This document shows, piece by piece, positions 24,418 through 34,270 of a stretch of 64,000 nucleotides of DNA; position 1 is the first letter of the stretch; every line of letters begins with the position of its first letter. Made by a program: the position numbers and the translations under genes. Where the stretch lies: positions 22,276-86,275 of the forward strand of contig CAIUQR010000155.1 of NCBI GenBank assembly GCA_903901335.1. The letters run 5' to 3'. This stretch comes from an uncultured delta proteobacterium. GTDB lineage: Bacteria; Desulfobacterota; Desulfobulbia; Desulfobulbales; Desulfocapsaceae. The notes under the pieces are model-generated. The model did no database searches, was not told the origin of the DNA, and was given only the letters and a program-made list of their open reading frames with translations.

Positions 24418-25508
24418 TAAACAATATCTATCTCATTGCAGGCGATATCCTGACCTGCGCCGGAGATCTGGATCATACCTGGTCGGCCCTGCAGAGCGGG
24501 GTAACGTCTCTTGTCTCGCAAAAGCTCGATGGGTTTGACCAGGCCTGGCCTTTGGGAATTATTCCGGATCTGCCGGATGTCTACAGCGGCAGCAACAGGC
24601 GGCTGGACGCCCTTTTTGAGCGTCTGTTCACGAAACTGCCCGAGATCAGGCCGGAGACACCGCTACTCCTGGCAACCACCAAAGGGGCGGCAGATGAGCT
24701 TCTGCACTCGAACAAACCCTATCGCGGCCAGCCCTGGCAGATAGGCGACAGGCTGTGCGAACGCCTGTCACTCAAGGGTGGGAACACCACCGTCAGCGCT
24801 GCCTGCGCCTCCTCGACCATCGCTTTGATCCAGGCAGCCCTGAAGATCGGCACAGGTGAATGTGATCAGGTCCTGGTGGTCGGTGTCGACCTGGTCAGCC
24901 GTTTCGTTTTGGGCGGGTTTGCAAGCCTGAAAGGCCTTTCCCCCCTTGGCTGCCGGCCTTTTGACAGAAGGCGGGACGGTCTGTCGCTCGGAGAGGGAGG
25001 CGGCTGGCTTCTGCTCTCGAACCGGAAAGAACCCTTCAATCAAAAGGCCCGTATCTACAGCCCGACCGGCTGGGGTATCACCTGCGATGCGACCCACATC
25101 ACCGCCCCGTGCCGGAACGGCAGCGGTCTGATCTCTGCGGTTACCCAGGCCATAGCCGGTGCACGGGAGGTGGTCGGAGGGATCAATGCCCATGGCACAG
25201 GCACGGTCTATAACGATGCCATGGAACTGACTGCCTTTCAAAAGATCTGGGACACTCCGCCGCCCATCTGCTCCGTAAAAGGCTGCATCGGTCACTGTCT
25301 GGGAGCGGCTGGTCTCATCGAGGCCATCCTCAGCCTGAAGAGCCTTGAGGCAGGAACCCTGCCCCCCACCATCGGCCTTGCAGAGCCTGAAGCCGAAAGT
25401 CCTTTGATATCCGGCACGATGGCCATCCCCCTTCTGTCCACCTCAATTCTCAGCTGCAATTCCGGCTTTGGCGGCATTAATGCCGCCATCCTGTTGTCAG
25501 AAAATTAA
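24414..25508 (+). CDS. Beta-ketoacyl-ACP synthase (fourth KAS, last gene of the cluster)
   Basis: 364-residue ketosynthase, shorter than FabF but with all catalytic residues: Cys131 (SAACASSTIAL), His260 (INAHGTGTVYNDAME) and His294 (KGCIGHCLGAAGL). The compact N-terminus (MINNIYLIAGDILTC) lacks the standard VVITGxG strand. This matches the short ketosynthases of aryl polyene loci (ApeR type), which are proposed to start or prime the chain. The ATG at 24414 overlaps the thioesterase stop. Downstream the next genes are on the opposite strand and the two 3' ends overlap by 12 bases, so this marks the end of the cluster. Confidence 0.87.
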   Translation: MINNIYLIAGDILTCAGDLDHTWSALQSGVTSLVSQKLDGFDQAWPLGIIPDLPDVYSGSNRRLDALFERLFTKLPEIRPETPLLLATTKGAADELLHSNKPYRGQPWQIGDRLCERLSLKGGNTTVSAACASSTIALIQAALKIGTGECDQVLVVGVDLVSRFVLGGFASLKGLSPLGCRPFDRRRDGLSLGEGGGWLLLSNRKEPFNQKARIYSPTGWGITCDATHITAPCRNGSGLISAVTQAIAGAREVVGGINAHGTGTVYNDAMELTAFQKIWDTPPPICSVKGCIGHCLGAAGLIEAILSLKSLEAGTLPPTIGLAEPEAESPLISGTMAIPLLSTSILSCNSGFGGINAAILLSEN

Positions 25509-25733
25509 CCCCCCTGACTTTGCGCAGCTGGTCTTCTCATTATATTCTCTGACAAGCTCAAGATATGCATTTTGCACGGCATCGTCAGACACATGATTGC
25601 AGTCAAGAAATAAACGCACTTCATCTTCTTCCATTTCTATTGCTTCAAAGAGCAAAAGCTGGTCGCAAATCTGATGCGCCTTTTCCACAACTTCTTCCAA
25701 TATATCATAATCGCTGTTCTTTATCATAATCAC
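25497..25733 (-). CDS. Hypothetical small acidic protein
   Basis: 78 residues, acidic and predicted helical (DILEEVVEKAHQICDQLLLFEAIEMEEDEV). I do not recognise a family. It overlaps the upstream gene on the same strand by 29 bases, and its 3' end overlaps the convergent ketosynthase by 12 bases. Codon use and base composition are more AT-rich than in the cluster, a mild sign of separate origin. The ribosome binding site is poor, so translation coupled to the preceding gene is likely. Confidence 0.5.
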   Translation of the reverse strand: MIMIKNSDYDILEEVVEKAHQICDQLLLFEAIEMEEDEVRLFLDCNHVSDDAVQNAYLELVREYNEKTSCAKSGGLIF

Positions 25734-26028
25734 CGAAAAGGGACCCCTTGTTGTTTACTATAAAAAAACAGCTGTACAATTCTTTCTTTCCCGCCAGGAT
25801 TTTTTTAATGACTGTATTTTCTATTTTCTCAAGTGACAAATATTCGTCAGGGAAATGATCCTGAAAACCTTCCGGACAGGGCCCAAAATTTCTCCTTGAT
25901 TCCGAAACCGATTCGTTAAATTTATAGACCTGCTCCCAAAAGCCAGCATCATTTCGATGCGTACCGCAATACATATAGAATGCCAGAAATCCTTCCAGAC
26001 CTTCTTCCCTCGAGTTGATCTCACCCAT
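25705..26028 (-). CDS. Hypothetical protein
   Basis: 107 residues, no signal peptide or membrane segment. The start is well supported: GGAGGAATTAT stands directly upstream of the ATG at 26028. Aromatic and acidic residues are plentiful (FLAFYMYCGTHRNDAGFWEQVYKFNES). No recognised domain. With the 78-residue gene that follows in an overlapping frame it forms a two-gene unit of low GC content. The pair has the look of small accessory genes such as a toxin-antitoxin or immunity pair, but no motif supports a specific type. Confidence 0.55.
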   Translation of the reverse strand: MGEINSREEGLEGFLAFYMYCGTHRNDAGFWEQVYKFNESVSESRRNFGPCPEGFQDHFPDEYLSLEKIENTVIKKILAGKKELYSCFFIVNNKGSLFGDYDKEQRL

Positions 26029-26309
26029 TATAATTCCTCCGATCTCTCTATTTAAAATAACACTTTTGATTGTCTGAGATCAGAGGATACAACCGGCATC
26101 TGACATTTTTCCTACTTTTGCCAACCAGGTAAGAGACAATATCATGTCTTTTCCCCTTACTATCCGGAAACAGAGGGAAATTTTTATACGATTTTTTTGT
26201 AATATTTTTGCGAACGGAACGCGAAAAGAGACAAAGAGGTGTCAGATTCTGACAATTGAAAAAAATTGTTCGAGTGTTTCTAAAGAATCAGATGTTTCAG
26301 GAAGACGGT

Positions 26310-27587
26310 CTATTCCTGTTCCTTCCAGACCTCGGCACCAAGCCTGGAGAGCTTCTCGACCATCTGTTCATACCCTCGTTCAAGATGGTAGATCCTTGAT
26401 ATTTCAGTCCTTCCTGAAGCAGCCAGGCCGGCAATGACGAGAGAAGAGCTGGCCCGCAGATCGGTGGCCATCACCGGCGCGCCGCATAGACCGTTGGCCC
26501 CCTTCCCGGTAATCACCGCAGTATGACCATTGGTCCTGATATCGGCACCCATCCGTTGCAGCTCGCCTACATGCATGAAACGATTTTCAAAGATGGTCTC
26601 ATTGATTACACAGACCCCGGAACTGAGCGTCATCAGGGCCATGAACTGAGCCTGCAGGTCGGTGGGATAGCCGGGATAGGGCATGGTCTTAATATCCACA
26701 CTTCTCAGTTGCCCGTTGCCGTTACGACGGTCTGCAGAGACGAAAATGGTGTCTTCAGTCTCCTTGATCTCCATGCCGGTGGCCCGAAGTTTTTCCAGGA
26801 GTGACGGCAGATGGGCCGGGTTGCAGCCTGTAATAGTCGCCTCACCGCCGGTCGCTCCGACTGCAATGAGATAGGTTCCCGCCTCGATCCTGTCCGGTAT
26901 AATCGCGCACTCCGCAGTGGACAGTCGATCCACCCCGTAGATATCCAGTCTGTCCGTTCCGCGTCCCTGAATTTCAGCTCCCATTCCAGTCAGCATGTCG
27001 ATTAGGTTGCCGATCTCGGGTTCGCGTGCTGCATTTTTAATGACCGTTTTGCCTTTGGCAAGAACGGCGGCCATAAGAAGATTTTCAGTACCGGTAACAG
27101 ATGGAATATCGAAATAAATCACATTTCCTTGCATCCGTCCTTCAATCTCCGCATCGACATACCCATTTTCCAGCCGACAGGTCACACCCAGTTTTTCAAA
27201 CCCGGTAATATGAAAATTAATCGGGCGCGCTCCGATCGCACAGCCTCCGGGGAGGGAAACCTTGGCCCGGCCAAGACGGGCAAGTAGAGGACCCAGGACC
27301 AGGACAGAGGCGCGCATGGTCTTCACCAGGTCATAGGAGGCCTCGGAGAAGGTCAGATGTGTGCTGTCAATCATCAGGGTGGTATCCCGCCGCTGCCAGG
27401 TAATACCCAGGTTTTCAAGGAGTTTCAGAATAGTCCTGGTATCCCGCAGGTCGGGGACATTATGAAGGATATGTGTCCCGGGCGCCAGCAGGGTCGCAGC
27501 AATCAGTGGAAGTGCCGCATTTTTTGCACCACTTATCCGGACCTCACCATAGAGGGGTTTTCCACCTTGAATGACCAGTTTTTCCAT
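26310..27587 (-). CDS. murA: UDP-N-acetylglucosamine 1-carboxyvinyltransferase
   Basis: First committed enzyme of peptidoglycan synthesis: transfers enolpyruvyl from PEP to UDP-GlcNAc in the cytoplasm. 425 residues, the usual length. The N-terminus [34 protein letters not shown] is canonical with the substrate-binding Lys-Asn pair. The active-site Cys lies in [15 protein letters not shown], so the enzyme should be fosfomycin-sensitive. The C-terminal half has [18 protein letters not shown] and [19 protein letters not shown]. It starts eight bases after prmC and is the last gene of the run on this strand. Confidence 0.97.
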   Translation of the reverse strand: MEKLVIQGGKPLYGEVRISGAKNAALPLIAATLLAPGTHILHNVPDLRDTRTILKLLENLGITWQRRDTTLMIDSTHLTFSEASYDLVKTMRASVLVLGPLLARLGRAKVSLPGGCAIGARPINFHITGFEKLGVTCRLENGYVDAEIEGRMQGNVIYFDIPSVTGTENLLMAAVLAKGKTVIKNAAREPEIGNLIDMLTGMGAEIQGRGTDRLDIYGVDRLSTAECAIIPDRIEAGTYLIAVGATGGEATITGCNPAHLPSLLEKLRATGMEIKETEDTIFVSADRRNGNGQLRSVDIKTMPYPGYPTDLQAQFMALMTLSSGVCVINETIFENRFMHVGELQRMGADIRTNGHTAVITGKGANGLCGAPVMATDLRASSSLVIAGLAASGRTEISRIYHLERGYEQMVEKLSRLGAEVWKEQE

Positions 27588-27595
27588 CTACTTCC

Positions 27596-28471
27596 TCATT
27601 TTCTCTTCAGTCTTGCATATAAAACCCGGTCCCTTCCCGCATAATCAGGAAGGATCTCCACCGGATCGAAGCAGCCCGCTCGATCGTCGCCACCGGAAAA
27701 AATTTCCCGGACCTTTTCGCCCTGCCCGGCCCCGATCTCCATAAAAACATACCCGCTCTGACACAATACCAGGGGAAGTTCTTGTCTTATTTTCCTGATA
27801 GCCGCCAGGCCATCTTCTCCACCATTGAGGGCAAGATGGGGTTCGTACCGGATAACCTCAGGCGCAAGATCCGCCTGCATCTCTTTTTTGCTGACATAGG
27901 GGGGATTGGCAACGACCATCGAGAACCGATTTCCAGGGCAAAGTGGAGAGAGCAGATCCGCCTGCACAAAATCGACCAGGTCCCCCACCCCATGCCGACT
28001 CGCATTCTGCTGAGCTACCAGCAGTGCTTGCAGGGAAAGGTCGGCCGCAATCACACTTTTCTGCAGCTCCAGAGCCAGAACTATTGCGATCACGCCACTC
28101 CCACAGCATAGATCAAGGAGAAGACCATCCGGAAGGCCATGGACCTTGATTGTTTTCAGTGCCGTTTCCAGCAAAAATTCAGTCTCCGGTCGTGGTATCA
28201 GCACATCCCTGGTTACCCGGAAAGGCAACGACCAAAACTCACGTTCGCCAAGAATATAGGCAACCGGTTCCCGTTGCTTTCTGCGGGCAAGGAGCTCCAG
28301 AAACTGCTGCTCACATGCTGCCGTCACCTGTCCTGCCGTCGCCAGATGCAGCTGCGTCCTGCTCATCGACAGACAATGTCCGAGCAACAGGTTTATATCC
28401 GTGGCGGCATCGGACACCCCGACACCCTCCAATTCGGTTATTCCCCGGCGGAGAAGATCACCAACACGCAT
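27596..28471 (-). CDS. prmC: Release factor glutamine methyltransferase
   Basis: N5-glutamine methyltransferase that modifies the GGQ motif of release factors RF1/RF2. The N-terminal helical domain is followed by a SAM-binding domain with LLLDLCCGSGVIAIVLALE and the hallmark NPPYV motif (VVANPPYVSKKEM), which binds the target glutamine. The motif PRPETEFLLE is also typical. I start it at the ATG at 28471 (MRVGDLLRRGI); upstream TTG codons would add four residues. It follows prfA, its substrate gene, and precedes murA, an arrangement common in many bacteria. Confidence 0.95.
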   Translation of the reverse strand: MRVGDLLRRGITELEGVGVSDAATDINLLLGHCLSMSRTQLHLATAGQVTAACEQQFLELLARRKQREPVAYILGEREFWSLPFRVTRDVLIPRPETEFLLETALKTIKVHGLPDGLLLDLCCGSGVIAIVLALELQKSVIAADLSLQALLVAQQNASRHGVGDLVDFVQADLLSPLCPGNRFSMVVANPPYVSKKEMQADLAPEVIRYEPHLALNGGEDGLAAIRKIRQELPLVLCQSGYVFMEIGAGQGEKVREIFSGGDDRAGCFDPVEILPDYAGRDRVLYARLKRK

Positions 28472-28561
28472 CAGAACCAACAACCATGCCCGAAGTCATT
28501 TTACTGCATCCACTCATCACAAACCAAATTATAATTCCGGCTCTTGAAGGCTGAAACGTGC

Positions 28562-29629
28562 TTATGTATTCTTTAGTTTTTCCGCCTGGTCGTGGGTCAT
28601 CAGCGGGTAAAGAATCTCATCGAGCTTTCCGTTGATAATCGTTTCCAGCTTATAGAGCGTCAAATTGATCCGATGATCCGTTATTCGGCTCTGGGGAAAA
28701 TTGTAGGTCCGAATCCGTTCACTCCGGTCCCCGCTGCCGACTTGGCTCTTTCTTTCCTGTGAAATCTTATCATGCTGTTCCTGTTGCATTTTATCCAGGA
28801 GCCTGGCCCGCAGGACGGTAAGTGCTTTAGCCTTGTTCTTATGCTGAGATTTCTCGTCCTGGCAGATAACCACCAGTCCCGTGGGCAGATGCGTGACCCG
28901 TACCGCGGAATCGGTTGTATTGACACTCTGGCCGCCCGGCCCGGAGGAGCGGAAGACATCGAACTTCAGCTCGTTCATGTCGATATCCAATTCAACCTCG
29001 GCAACCTCCGGCAGGATGGCTACCGTCACCGCCGATGTGTGGACACGTCCCTGGGCCTCGGTCTCCGGAACACGTTGCACCCGGTGCACACCACTCTCAT
29101 ATTTGAGTTTGGAATACACATGGTCACCGCTAACAAGCGCAATAATCTCTTTAAAACCGCCTATTCCCAACGGACTGGAATCCATTACCTCTACCTTCCA
29201 GCCCATAGACTCAGCGTACCTCGAATACATGCGAAAGAGGTCTCCGACAAACAATGCGGCCTCATCGCCACCGGTCCCGGCGCGAATCTCCAGGAAGGTG
29301 TTCTTTTCATCGTTAGGATCTTTAGGTAAAAGAAAAAGCCGTATCTCGTTTTCAAGCCGGGATTCCTGAAGAAGAAGCTCTTCTATCTCCCCCCGTGCCA
29401 GGTCCTTCAGTTCCGGATCTTCCTCCTCATCATGGAGTATCTCCCGATTTTCGACGATATTTTTACGGACCTGTTTATACTTGGTATATAAGGCATTGAG
29501 CCTGCTCAGATGGGAATGCTCCCGGACTATCCGCTGATACTCCTTCTGATCGTCAAGAAGAGCAGGATTGGAAAGTTTTCCCTCCAGATCGGAGATCTTT
29601 TCCTCTATATTGTCGAACTTGTCAAACAT
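28562..29629 (-). CDS. prfA: Peptide chain release factor 1
   Basis: Recognises UAA and UAG stop codons and triggers peptide release. The GGQ loop is present in [21 protein letters not shown], and the anticodon-like tripeptide region lies before it. I start at [19 protein letters not shown] (ATG at 29629), giving 355 residues, the family norm; an ORF extension to 29722 would run into the terminator upstream. Only 36 bases separate the start from a strong rho-independent terminator, so its promoter must overlap that hairpin or transcription must read through. Confidence 0.97.
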   Translation of the reverse strand: MFDKFDNIEEKISDLEGKLSNPALLDDQKEYQRIVREHSHLSRLNALYTKYKQVRKNIVENREILHDEEEDPELKDLARGEIEELLLQESRLENEIRLFLLPKDPNDEKNTFLEIRAGTGGDEAALFVGDLFRMYSRYAESMGWKVEVMDSSPLGIGGFKEIIALVSGDHVYSKLKYESGVHRVQRVPETEAQGRVHTSAVTVAILPEVAEVELDIDMNELKFDVFRSSGPGGQSVNTTDSAVRVTHLPTGLVVICQDEKSQHKNKAKALTVLRARLLDKMQQEQHDKISQERKSQVGSGDRSERIRTYNFPQSRITDHRINLTLYKLETIINGKLDEILYPLMTHDQAEKLKNT

Positions 29630-29665
29630 AGGAATCCGGACAGCGAAGTTGTGCAGGCCAAACAG

Positions 29666-29706
29666 AAAAAAAAAGTCCACAGCTACGAAGAGATATCGCT
29701 GTGGAC
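29666..29706 (-). terminator. Rho-independent terminator between rpmE and prfA
   Basis: On the minus strand GTCCACAGC (complement of 29698-29706) pairs perfectly with GCTGTGGAC (complement of 29675-29683) over a 14-base loop. Nine T residues follow at once (29674 down to 29666). It ends the rpmE transcript. Confidence 0.88.
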
Positions 29707-29760
29707 CGGAAAGAACATTCAATCAGCAGGGGATAATCACCCCCGATACTGATTGGACAA

Positions 29761-29982
29761 TTATGCCTTTTTCTGATTTTCGAAATGCTTGGCGTAGCGT
29801 CTTTTGTATTTTTCAATGCGTCCTGCAGTATCAACCAGTTTTTGTTTTCCGGTAAAAAAGGGATGGCAGGCAGAACAGATTTCCACCTTGATTTCCTTCT
29901 GCACAGAACCAACCTCGACCTCATTACCGCAGGCACAAACAGCTTTCATGTGATGATATTCCGGGTGGATACCTTCTTTCAT
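29761..29982 (-). CDS. rpmE: 50S ribosomal protein L31
   Basis: 73 residues, zinc-binding form of L31: Cys pairs in AVCACGNEV and EICSACHPF form the metal site. [15 protein letters not shown] at the start and [22 protein letters not shown] at the end are standard. A good sigma70-like promoter lies 85-112 bases upstream and a strong terminator follows, so it appears to be a single-gene transcription unit. Confidence 0.97.
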   Translation of the reverse strand: MKEGIHPEYHHMKAVCACGNEVEVGSVQKEIKVEICSACHPFFTGKQKLVDTAGRIEKYKRRYAKHFENQKKA

Positions 29983-30066
29983 AATCCCTGACTCCTCTAT
30001 CTTGATTTCAAAAATGGGGGCGGGAATAATGCTCCCATTGCTAACGAATTAAAACACAAAGGAGTT

Positions 30067-30094
30067 ATTATAACCGTCCGACAAAATAATTCAA
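30067..30094 (-). promoter_or_regulatory. Sigma70-type promoter of rpmE
   Basis: Reading the minus strand: -35 TTGAAT (complement of 30089-30094), 16-base spacer, -10 TATAAT (complement of 30067-30072). A start of transcription near 30060 would give a 78-base leader before rpmE. Confidence 0.65.
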
Positions 30095-30168
30095 TACAAA
30101 TCATCCGACGCCGTTTTTAGCAGGCTCTGTGCAGCAACCAAAACATTCGGTCGATCCGGAGCCTTGGA

Positions 30169-31419
30169 TCAACTGTTCATGGAATCAAGAAAATCACTGT
30201 TGGTCTTCTCCTGCTTCATTTTATCTATCAGAAATTCCATACCGTCTGCCGGGTTCATAGAAGAAAGGAGCTTGCGCAGGATCCAGATCCTGTTCAGCGT
30301 CTCGGGTTTCAGAAGCAGATCTTCTTTCCGTGTCCCGGAACGTCTGATATCCATGGCCGGAAATATCCGCTTGTCGGACATCTTTCGATCCAGAACGAGT
30401 TCCATATTGCCGGTTCCTTTGAACTCCTCAAAGATAACCTCATCCATTCGGCTGCCGGTCTCAACCAGGGCCGTGGCAAGAATAGTGAGGCTCCCCCCCT
30501 CTTCGATATTCCTGGCGGCACCAAAAAAACGCTTGGGACGATGCAGGGCGTTGGCCTCAACACCACCAGAGAGGATCTTGCCGCTGGCAGGAGTGACGGT
30601 ATTATAGGCCCTGGCCAGTCGTGTGATACTGTCGAGCAGAATGACGACGTCTTTTTTATGTTCGACCAGCCGTTTTGCCTTTTCAATGACCATTTCGGCC
30701 ACCTGGATATGACGCTGAGGAGGCTCGTCAAAGGTGGAACTGACAACCTCGGCCGCCTTCACGCTCCGTGACATCTCGGTGACCTCTTCAGGACGCTCGT
30801 CGATCAGCAGCACGATCAGATAAACTTCTTTGTGATTTCTGACAATTGAGTTGGCGATCTTCTGCATCAGGACCGTTTTCCCCGTCCGCGGAGGAGCGAC
30901 AAGCAATCCCCTCTGGCCTTTGCCGATGGGGCAGAACATATCCATCAGGCGCATGGAAAAGTTATCCGGTTGCCATTCAAGATTGAATTTTTCGTTAGGA
31001 TGAAGCGGCGTCAGATTCCCGAAAAGGGTCTTCTGTTTGACAGCCTCCGGTGGATCAAAATTAACACTTTCAACCTTCAACAGGGCAAAATACCGTTCCC
31101 CCTCCTTCGGGGCACGGACAAGCCCGTCAACAACATCTCCGGTTCGCAGGTTCAAGCGCCGGATCTGAGACGGAGAAACGTAAATATCATCAGGGCCTGG
31201 CAGATAATTATATTCTGATGCCCGGAGAAAGCCGAAACCGTCGGGAAGAATCTCGAGCACGCCGTTGCCACGCATCTTACCGTCCTCTTCGGACTGCGCC
31301 TGCAGTAACGAGAAAATCAACTCCTGCTTTCGCATGGAGCTGAATCCTTCCACCTTAAGCTTCCGGGCTAATTTTACCAGTTCACCAATTTTTTTCAGTT
31401 TCAATTCCGCCAGATTCAT
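30169..31419 (-). CDS. rho: Transcription termination factor Rho
   Basis: Hexameric RNA helicase that ends transcription at rho-dependent sites. 416 residues: N-terminal helical Rho-N domain ([20 protein letters not shown]), cold-shock-like RNA-binding domain ([36 protein letters not shown] region), then the RecA-like ATPase. Walker A is in [18 protein letters not shown] and the Q/R-loop region in the segment with [22 protein letters not shown]. This is the short, ordinary form of Rho with no extra insertion. Confidence 0.97.
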   Translation of the reverse strand: MNLAELKLKKIGELVKLARKLKVEGFSSMRKQELIFSLLQAQSEEDGKMRGNGVLEILPDGFGFLRASEYNYLPGPDDIYVSPSQIRRLNLRTGDVVDGLVRAPKEGERYFALLKVESVNFDPPEAVKQKTLFGNLTPLHPNEKFNLEWQPDNFSMRLMDMFCPIGKGQRGLLVAPPRTGKTVLMQKIANSIVRNHKEVYLIVLLIDERPEEVTEMSRSVKAAEVVSSTFDEPPQRHIQVAEMVIEKAKRLVEHKKDVVILLDSITRLARAYNTVTPASGKILSGGVEANALHRPKRFFGAARNIEEGGSLTILATALVETGSRMDEVIFEEFKGTGNMELVLDRKMSDKRIFPAMDIRRSGTRKEDLLLKPETLNRIWILRKLLSSMNPADGMEFLIDKMKQEKTNSDFLDSMNS

Positions 31420-31926
31420 TAATCGCTTTCTCCTTACATGGGTTGCTTGGCAGGATAAGATGATACTGTGTATGTTTTTGAAACATATCCAGCAGGTTGA
31501 TTATGTAATCCGTTCCAGATTAAATCCTTGCGTATTTATTTCCGTGCAAAGACAAAATAAACTGGCAACGTGTTTTGTAGATGAGATTATTTTTGTATAA
31601 GATCAGAAATTGAATGGAACAATTGATTAGATTTGTGAAGAACAGTTGCGTCCTTGAAAATTCCAGACCTGTACCTTCACACATTTACCCAAGACAGGGC
31701 GCAAAGATAAAACCAAGGCTTTTCCCAACGAAACGTCAATAAGATCTATCAGAGGGGTGTTCATATTTCCGGACTGATAATTCCTTATACGGTTTCCCCC
31801 GGATGCTGTCAAGAGTTTTCCTAGCGGAAAACCAGTCCCTTTCCGCCCCCGACAACCGGGATACATCTCTTCACGAAATATCCTTCCCGAAAAACAGGCA
31901 AATAATTTCACTAAGCGAATAATATT
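31420..31926. other. 507-base region between coaE and rho
   Basis: AT-rich from 31420 to 31620, which must contain the rho promoter and leader. A short TATGTTT/AAACATA hairpin lies near 31471-31487. A 94-codon frame on the minus strand (31627-31911) starts with GTG and has low-complexity, non-protein-like composition; I do not accept it. No other gene seen. Confidence 0.4.
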
Positions 31927-32523
31927 TCAACATTTTTCCCGGAGACATCCGGCCAGGTGATAAACCTGCAGACACGTATGTGTCCAGAGCCCGGAATTGT
32001 CGATAACGGAATCGGCCAGCAAGGCCTTGCAGCCAACCGGCATCTGGGCTGCGAGAATGCTTCTGGCATCGGGCTCTGTCACTTTATCCCGGGAGATAAT
32101 CCGCTGAACACACGTGATCTCTGTTGCAAATACCGTCACGATCCAATCGAAATCACCCTGCCAGCCAACCTCAAACAACAGCGGGACCTCTACAAGAAGA
32201 TCCTCTCCGGTAATCATTTTCTCTAAAACCGACTTGCCGATCTCGGCACGGACCAAAGGATGTAATATCCGTTCCAGCTCAAGGCGTATCGTCTTTTCGG
32301 CAAAGATCGTCTCTCGGAGCAGCCTCCTTTCGATCCGGCCCTCAGCATCCATAAACCGTTCGCCCCAGGTCTGATAAATGCCATGCCAGCCGGGCTGGCC
32401 CTTATTCATGAGGTCACGACAGATCAGATCGGCATTGAGGGCTGAGGTCTTAAGGCATGTAGCCAGGAGTTTTGAAACCGTACTTTTTCCGGTGGCGATC
32501 CCACCCGTAACCGCAATTTTCAT
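31927..32523 (-). CDS. coaE: Dephospho-CoA kinase
   Basis: Last step of coenzyme A synthesis, phosphorylating the 3'-hydroxyl of dephospho-CoA. 198 residues from the ATG at 32523. P-loop MKIAVTGGIATGKSTVSKLL; then LNADLICRDLM (Asp binding site) and LLVEVPLLFEVGWQGDFDWIV, all family motifs. An ORF extension to 32613 is rejected because it adds 30 residues before the canonical first strand. C-terminus keeps the VIDNSG motif. It lies 96 bases after rluD. Confidence 0.93.
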   Translation of the reverse strand: MKIAVTGGIATGKSTVSKLLATCLKTSALNADLICRDLMNKGQPGWHGIYQTWGERFMDAEGRIERRLLRETIFAEKTIRLELERILHPLVRAEIGKSVLEKMITGEDLLVEVPLLFEVGWQGDFDWIVTVFATEITCVQRIISRDKVTEPDARSILAAQMPVGCKALLADSVIDNSGLWTHTCLQVYHLAGCLREKC

Positions 32524-32619
32524 ACCGTGGTTCAGGAAAATTTCACGAAAGTGGAACTCAATGGTATTCTCTATTCCGAGAGCGTTCAGAATCCTTTCTG
32601 CCGGCTTCTGCAAAACACC

Positions 32620-33594
32620 TTATCTACCGGCGCCAATCAGCTGTTCCAAACCATTCAGAACCTCAAGAAAATCATGCCATAACGGTGCCTCAATATCAAG
32701 CTTATCCCCGGTTATCGGATGAATAAACCGCAATCGAGTGGCATGCAGCATCTGTCTTGAAAAAACTATCTGCCCGGCGCCCCTCCCATAAAGGTTGTCC
32801 CCGATCACAGGATGGCCCAGATAGGCCATATGTACCCTGATCTGATGTGTTCTTCCGGTCTCGATTCCGACCTTAACCAGACAGTACATTCCGCCAAATT
32901 CTTTTACCACCTGCCAATGCGTTGCTGCATACCGGCCTCCCATCTCCCTCACCGCCATCTTCTGGCGATGCACGGGATGCCTGCCGATCGGAGCTACCAC
33001 ACGGCCCTGCTGCTGATCCAATATCCCATGGACAAGAGCAAGATACTCTTTCTCCATGGTACGAGCCTTGAACGCCTCGACAAGTTTCCTGTGGACATCC
33101 TCGCGTTTGGCAATCACCATAACCCCGGACGTATCCTTGTCGAGCCTGTGGACGATACCGGGCCGGACACTATCGCCTATCCCGGCAATAGATCCACAGT
33201 AATAGAGCAGGCCGTTAACCAGGGTCCCGGTCGGATTGCCGCTCCCCGGATGAACCACCAGTCCCGGTGGTTTGGAAATCACCAGCAGAAATTCATCCTC
33301 GTAGAGAATCGTCAGCTGTATGTTCTCAGGCTGAATATTTATGGCAGGAGGAGATATGACCGATCCTGAAACCTTGTCACCCGCCTTTAAACGGTAACTG
33401 CTCTTCCGGATCGACCCGTCCACCAGGACCACCCCGGCACGAACCGAGGAAATCAACTGGGAGCGGGAAAACTCCTGCAAATTCTCGGATAGAAAATGAT
33501 CAAGCCTGTCTCCTGCCTGCCGCTCAGTGATCTGATATGCAAATTGATGGGAAGGAGAAGGGGCAACCGGATAATCATCGTTGCATAAGCTCAT
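32620..33594 (-). CDS. rluD: RluA/RluD-family ribosomal pseudouridine synthase
   Basis: Converts uridines to pseudouridine in 23S rRNA. 324 residues: N-terminal S4 RNA-binding domain (AGDRLDHFLSENLQEFSRSQLISSVRAG), then the catalytic domain with PPGLVVHPGSGNPTGTLVNGLL and the active-site Asp in GIVHRLDKDTSGVMV. The C-terminal motif GRTHQIRVHMAYLGHPVIGD is complete. Length and S4 domain fit RluD more than RluA, but the exact target positions cannot be told from sequence. Confidence 0.9.
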   Translation of the reverse strand: MSLCNDDYPVAPSPSHQFAYQITERQAGDRLDHFLSENLQEFSRSQLISSVRAGVVLVDGSIRKSSYRLKAGDKVSGSVISPPAINIQPENIQLTILYEDEFLLVISKPPGLVVHPGSGNPTGTLVNGLLYYCGSIAGIGDSVRPGIVHRLDKDTSGVMVIAKREDVHRKLVEAFKARTMEKEYLALVHGILDQQQGRVVAPIGRHPVHRQKMAVREMGGRYAATHWQVVKEFGGMYCLVKVGIETGRTHQIRVHMAYLGHPVIGDNLYGRGAGQIVFSRQMLHATRLRFIHPITGDKLDIEAPLWHDFLEVLNGLEQLIGAGR

Positions 33595-33654
33595 AGGAAC
33601 GGAAAAAACCGAAACAAATCAGGAGATAAAAACGTCGGACTTTGAAAATCACGG

Positions 33655-34134
33655 TCAAGAGAAAATTGTATCGATTCTTTTGGATATCTTTTCCTCGTCG
33701 ACCTGCTGTGCCAGAGAGAGTTCCTTGACGAGCAGATTTCTTGCCGTATCGAGCATTTTTCTTTCTCCGTAGGAAAGGTCCTTGTCAACACTGAGAAGAA
33801 ATAAATCCCGCATGACCTCGGCCACATCATGAATCGAACCGGTCTTAATTTTATCCATATAATCACGATAGCGGCGGTTCCAGGTCTGGGGTCCAATCGC
33901 CAGATCTCTATCCTCAAGTATGGAGATCACTTCATCGACCTCCTTTTTTGAGACAATGGAACGCAGGCCTGCATGTTTGCTGCTCCGGGTTGGAATCATT
34001 ATCGTCATCCTGTTATCAAGAATCTGCAGAACATAGAACGTCTGATCGACTCCTGCTACAGTTTGAGTTTCAATCGATGTGATCACCCCTACACCATGAG
34101 CCGGATAAACAGCCATATCACCTTTTGCAAACAC
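33655..34134 (-). CDS. carD: CarD/CdnL-family transcription regulator
   Basis: RNA polymerase-binding protein that stabilises open promoter complexes, notably at rRNA promoters. It has the CarD N-terminal RNAP-interacting domain (GDMAVYPAHGVGVITSIETQ) and a helical DNA-binding C-terminal domain (RYRDYMDKIKTGSIHDVAEVMRDL). I choose the GTG at 34134 (VFAKGDMAVYPAHG), preceded by GGTGAGGA, giving 159 residues; the longer frame to 34200 adds residues not seen in the family. An extended -10 promoter is found about 140 bases upstream. Confidence 0.9.
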   Translation of the reverse strand: MFAKGDMAVYPAHGVGVITSIETQTVAGVDQTFYVLQILDNRMTIMIPTRSSKHAGLRSIVSKKEVDEVISILEDRDLAIGPQTWNRRYRDYMDKIKTGSIHDVAEVMRDLFLLSVDKDLSYGERKMLDTARNLLVKELSLAQQVDEEKISKRIDTIFS

Positions 34135-34270
34135 TGTCCTCACCCCGTCGAAAAAAGGATATCCACACTTAGGGACAAGCCTCTTTGAAATGAGCCCCAA
34201 GGGCTCGAAAACGAAAATGGAAGATGCGTATCATGCCGCTTGATACCTTTTGGAAATTTCCGGAAAACTC

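Noticed and set aside
31627..31911. 94-codon frame between coaE and rho
   Set aside because: GTG start without ribosome binding site and a sequence without predicted fold or motif.
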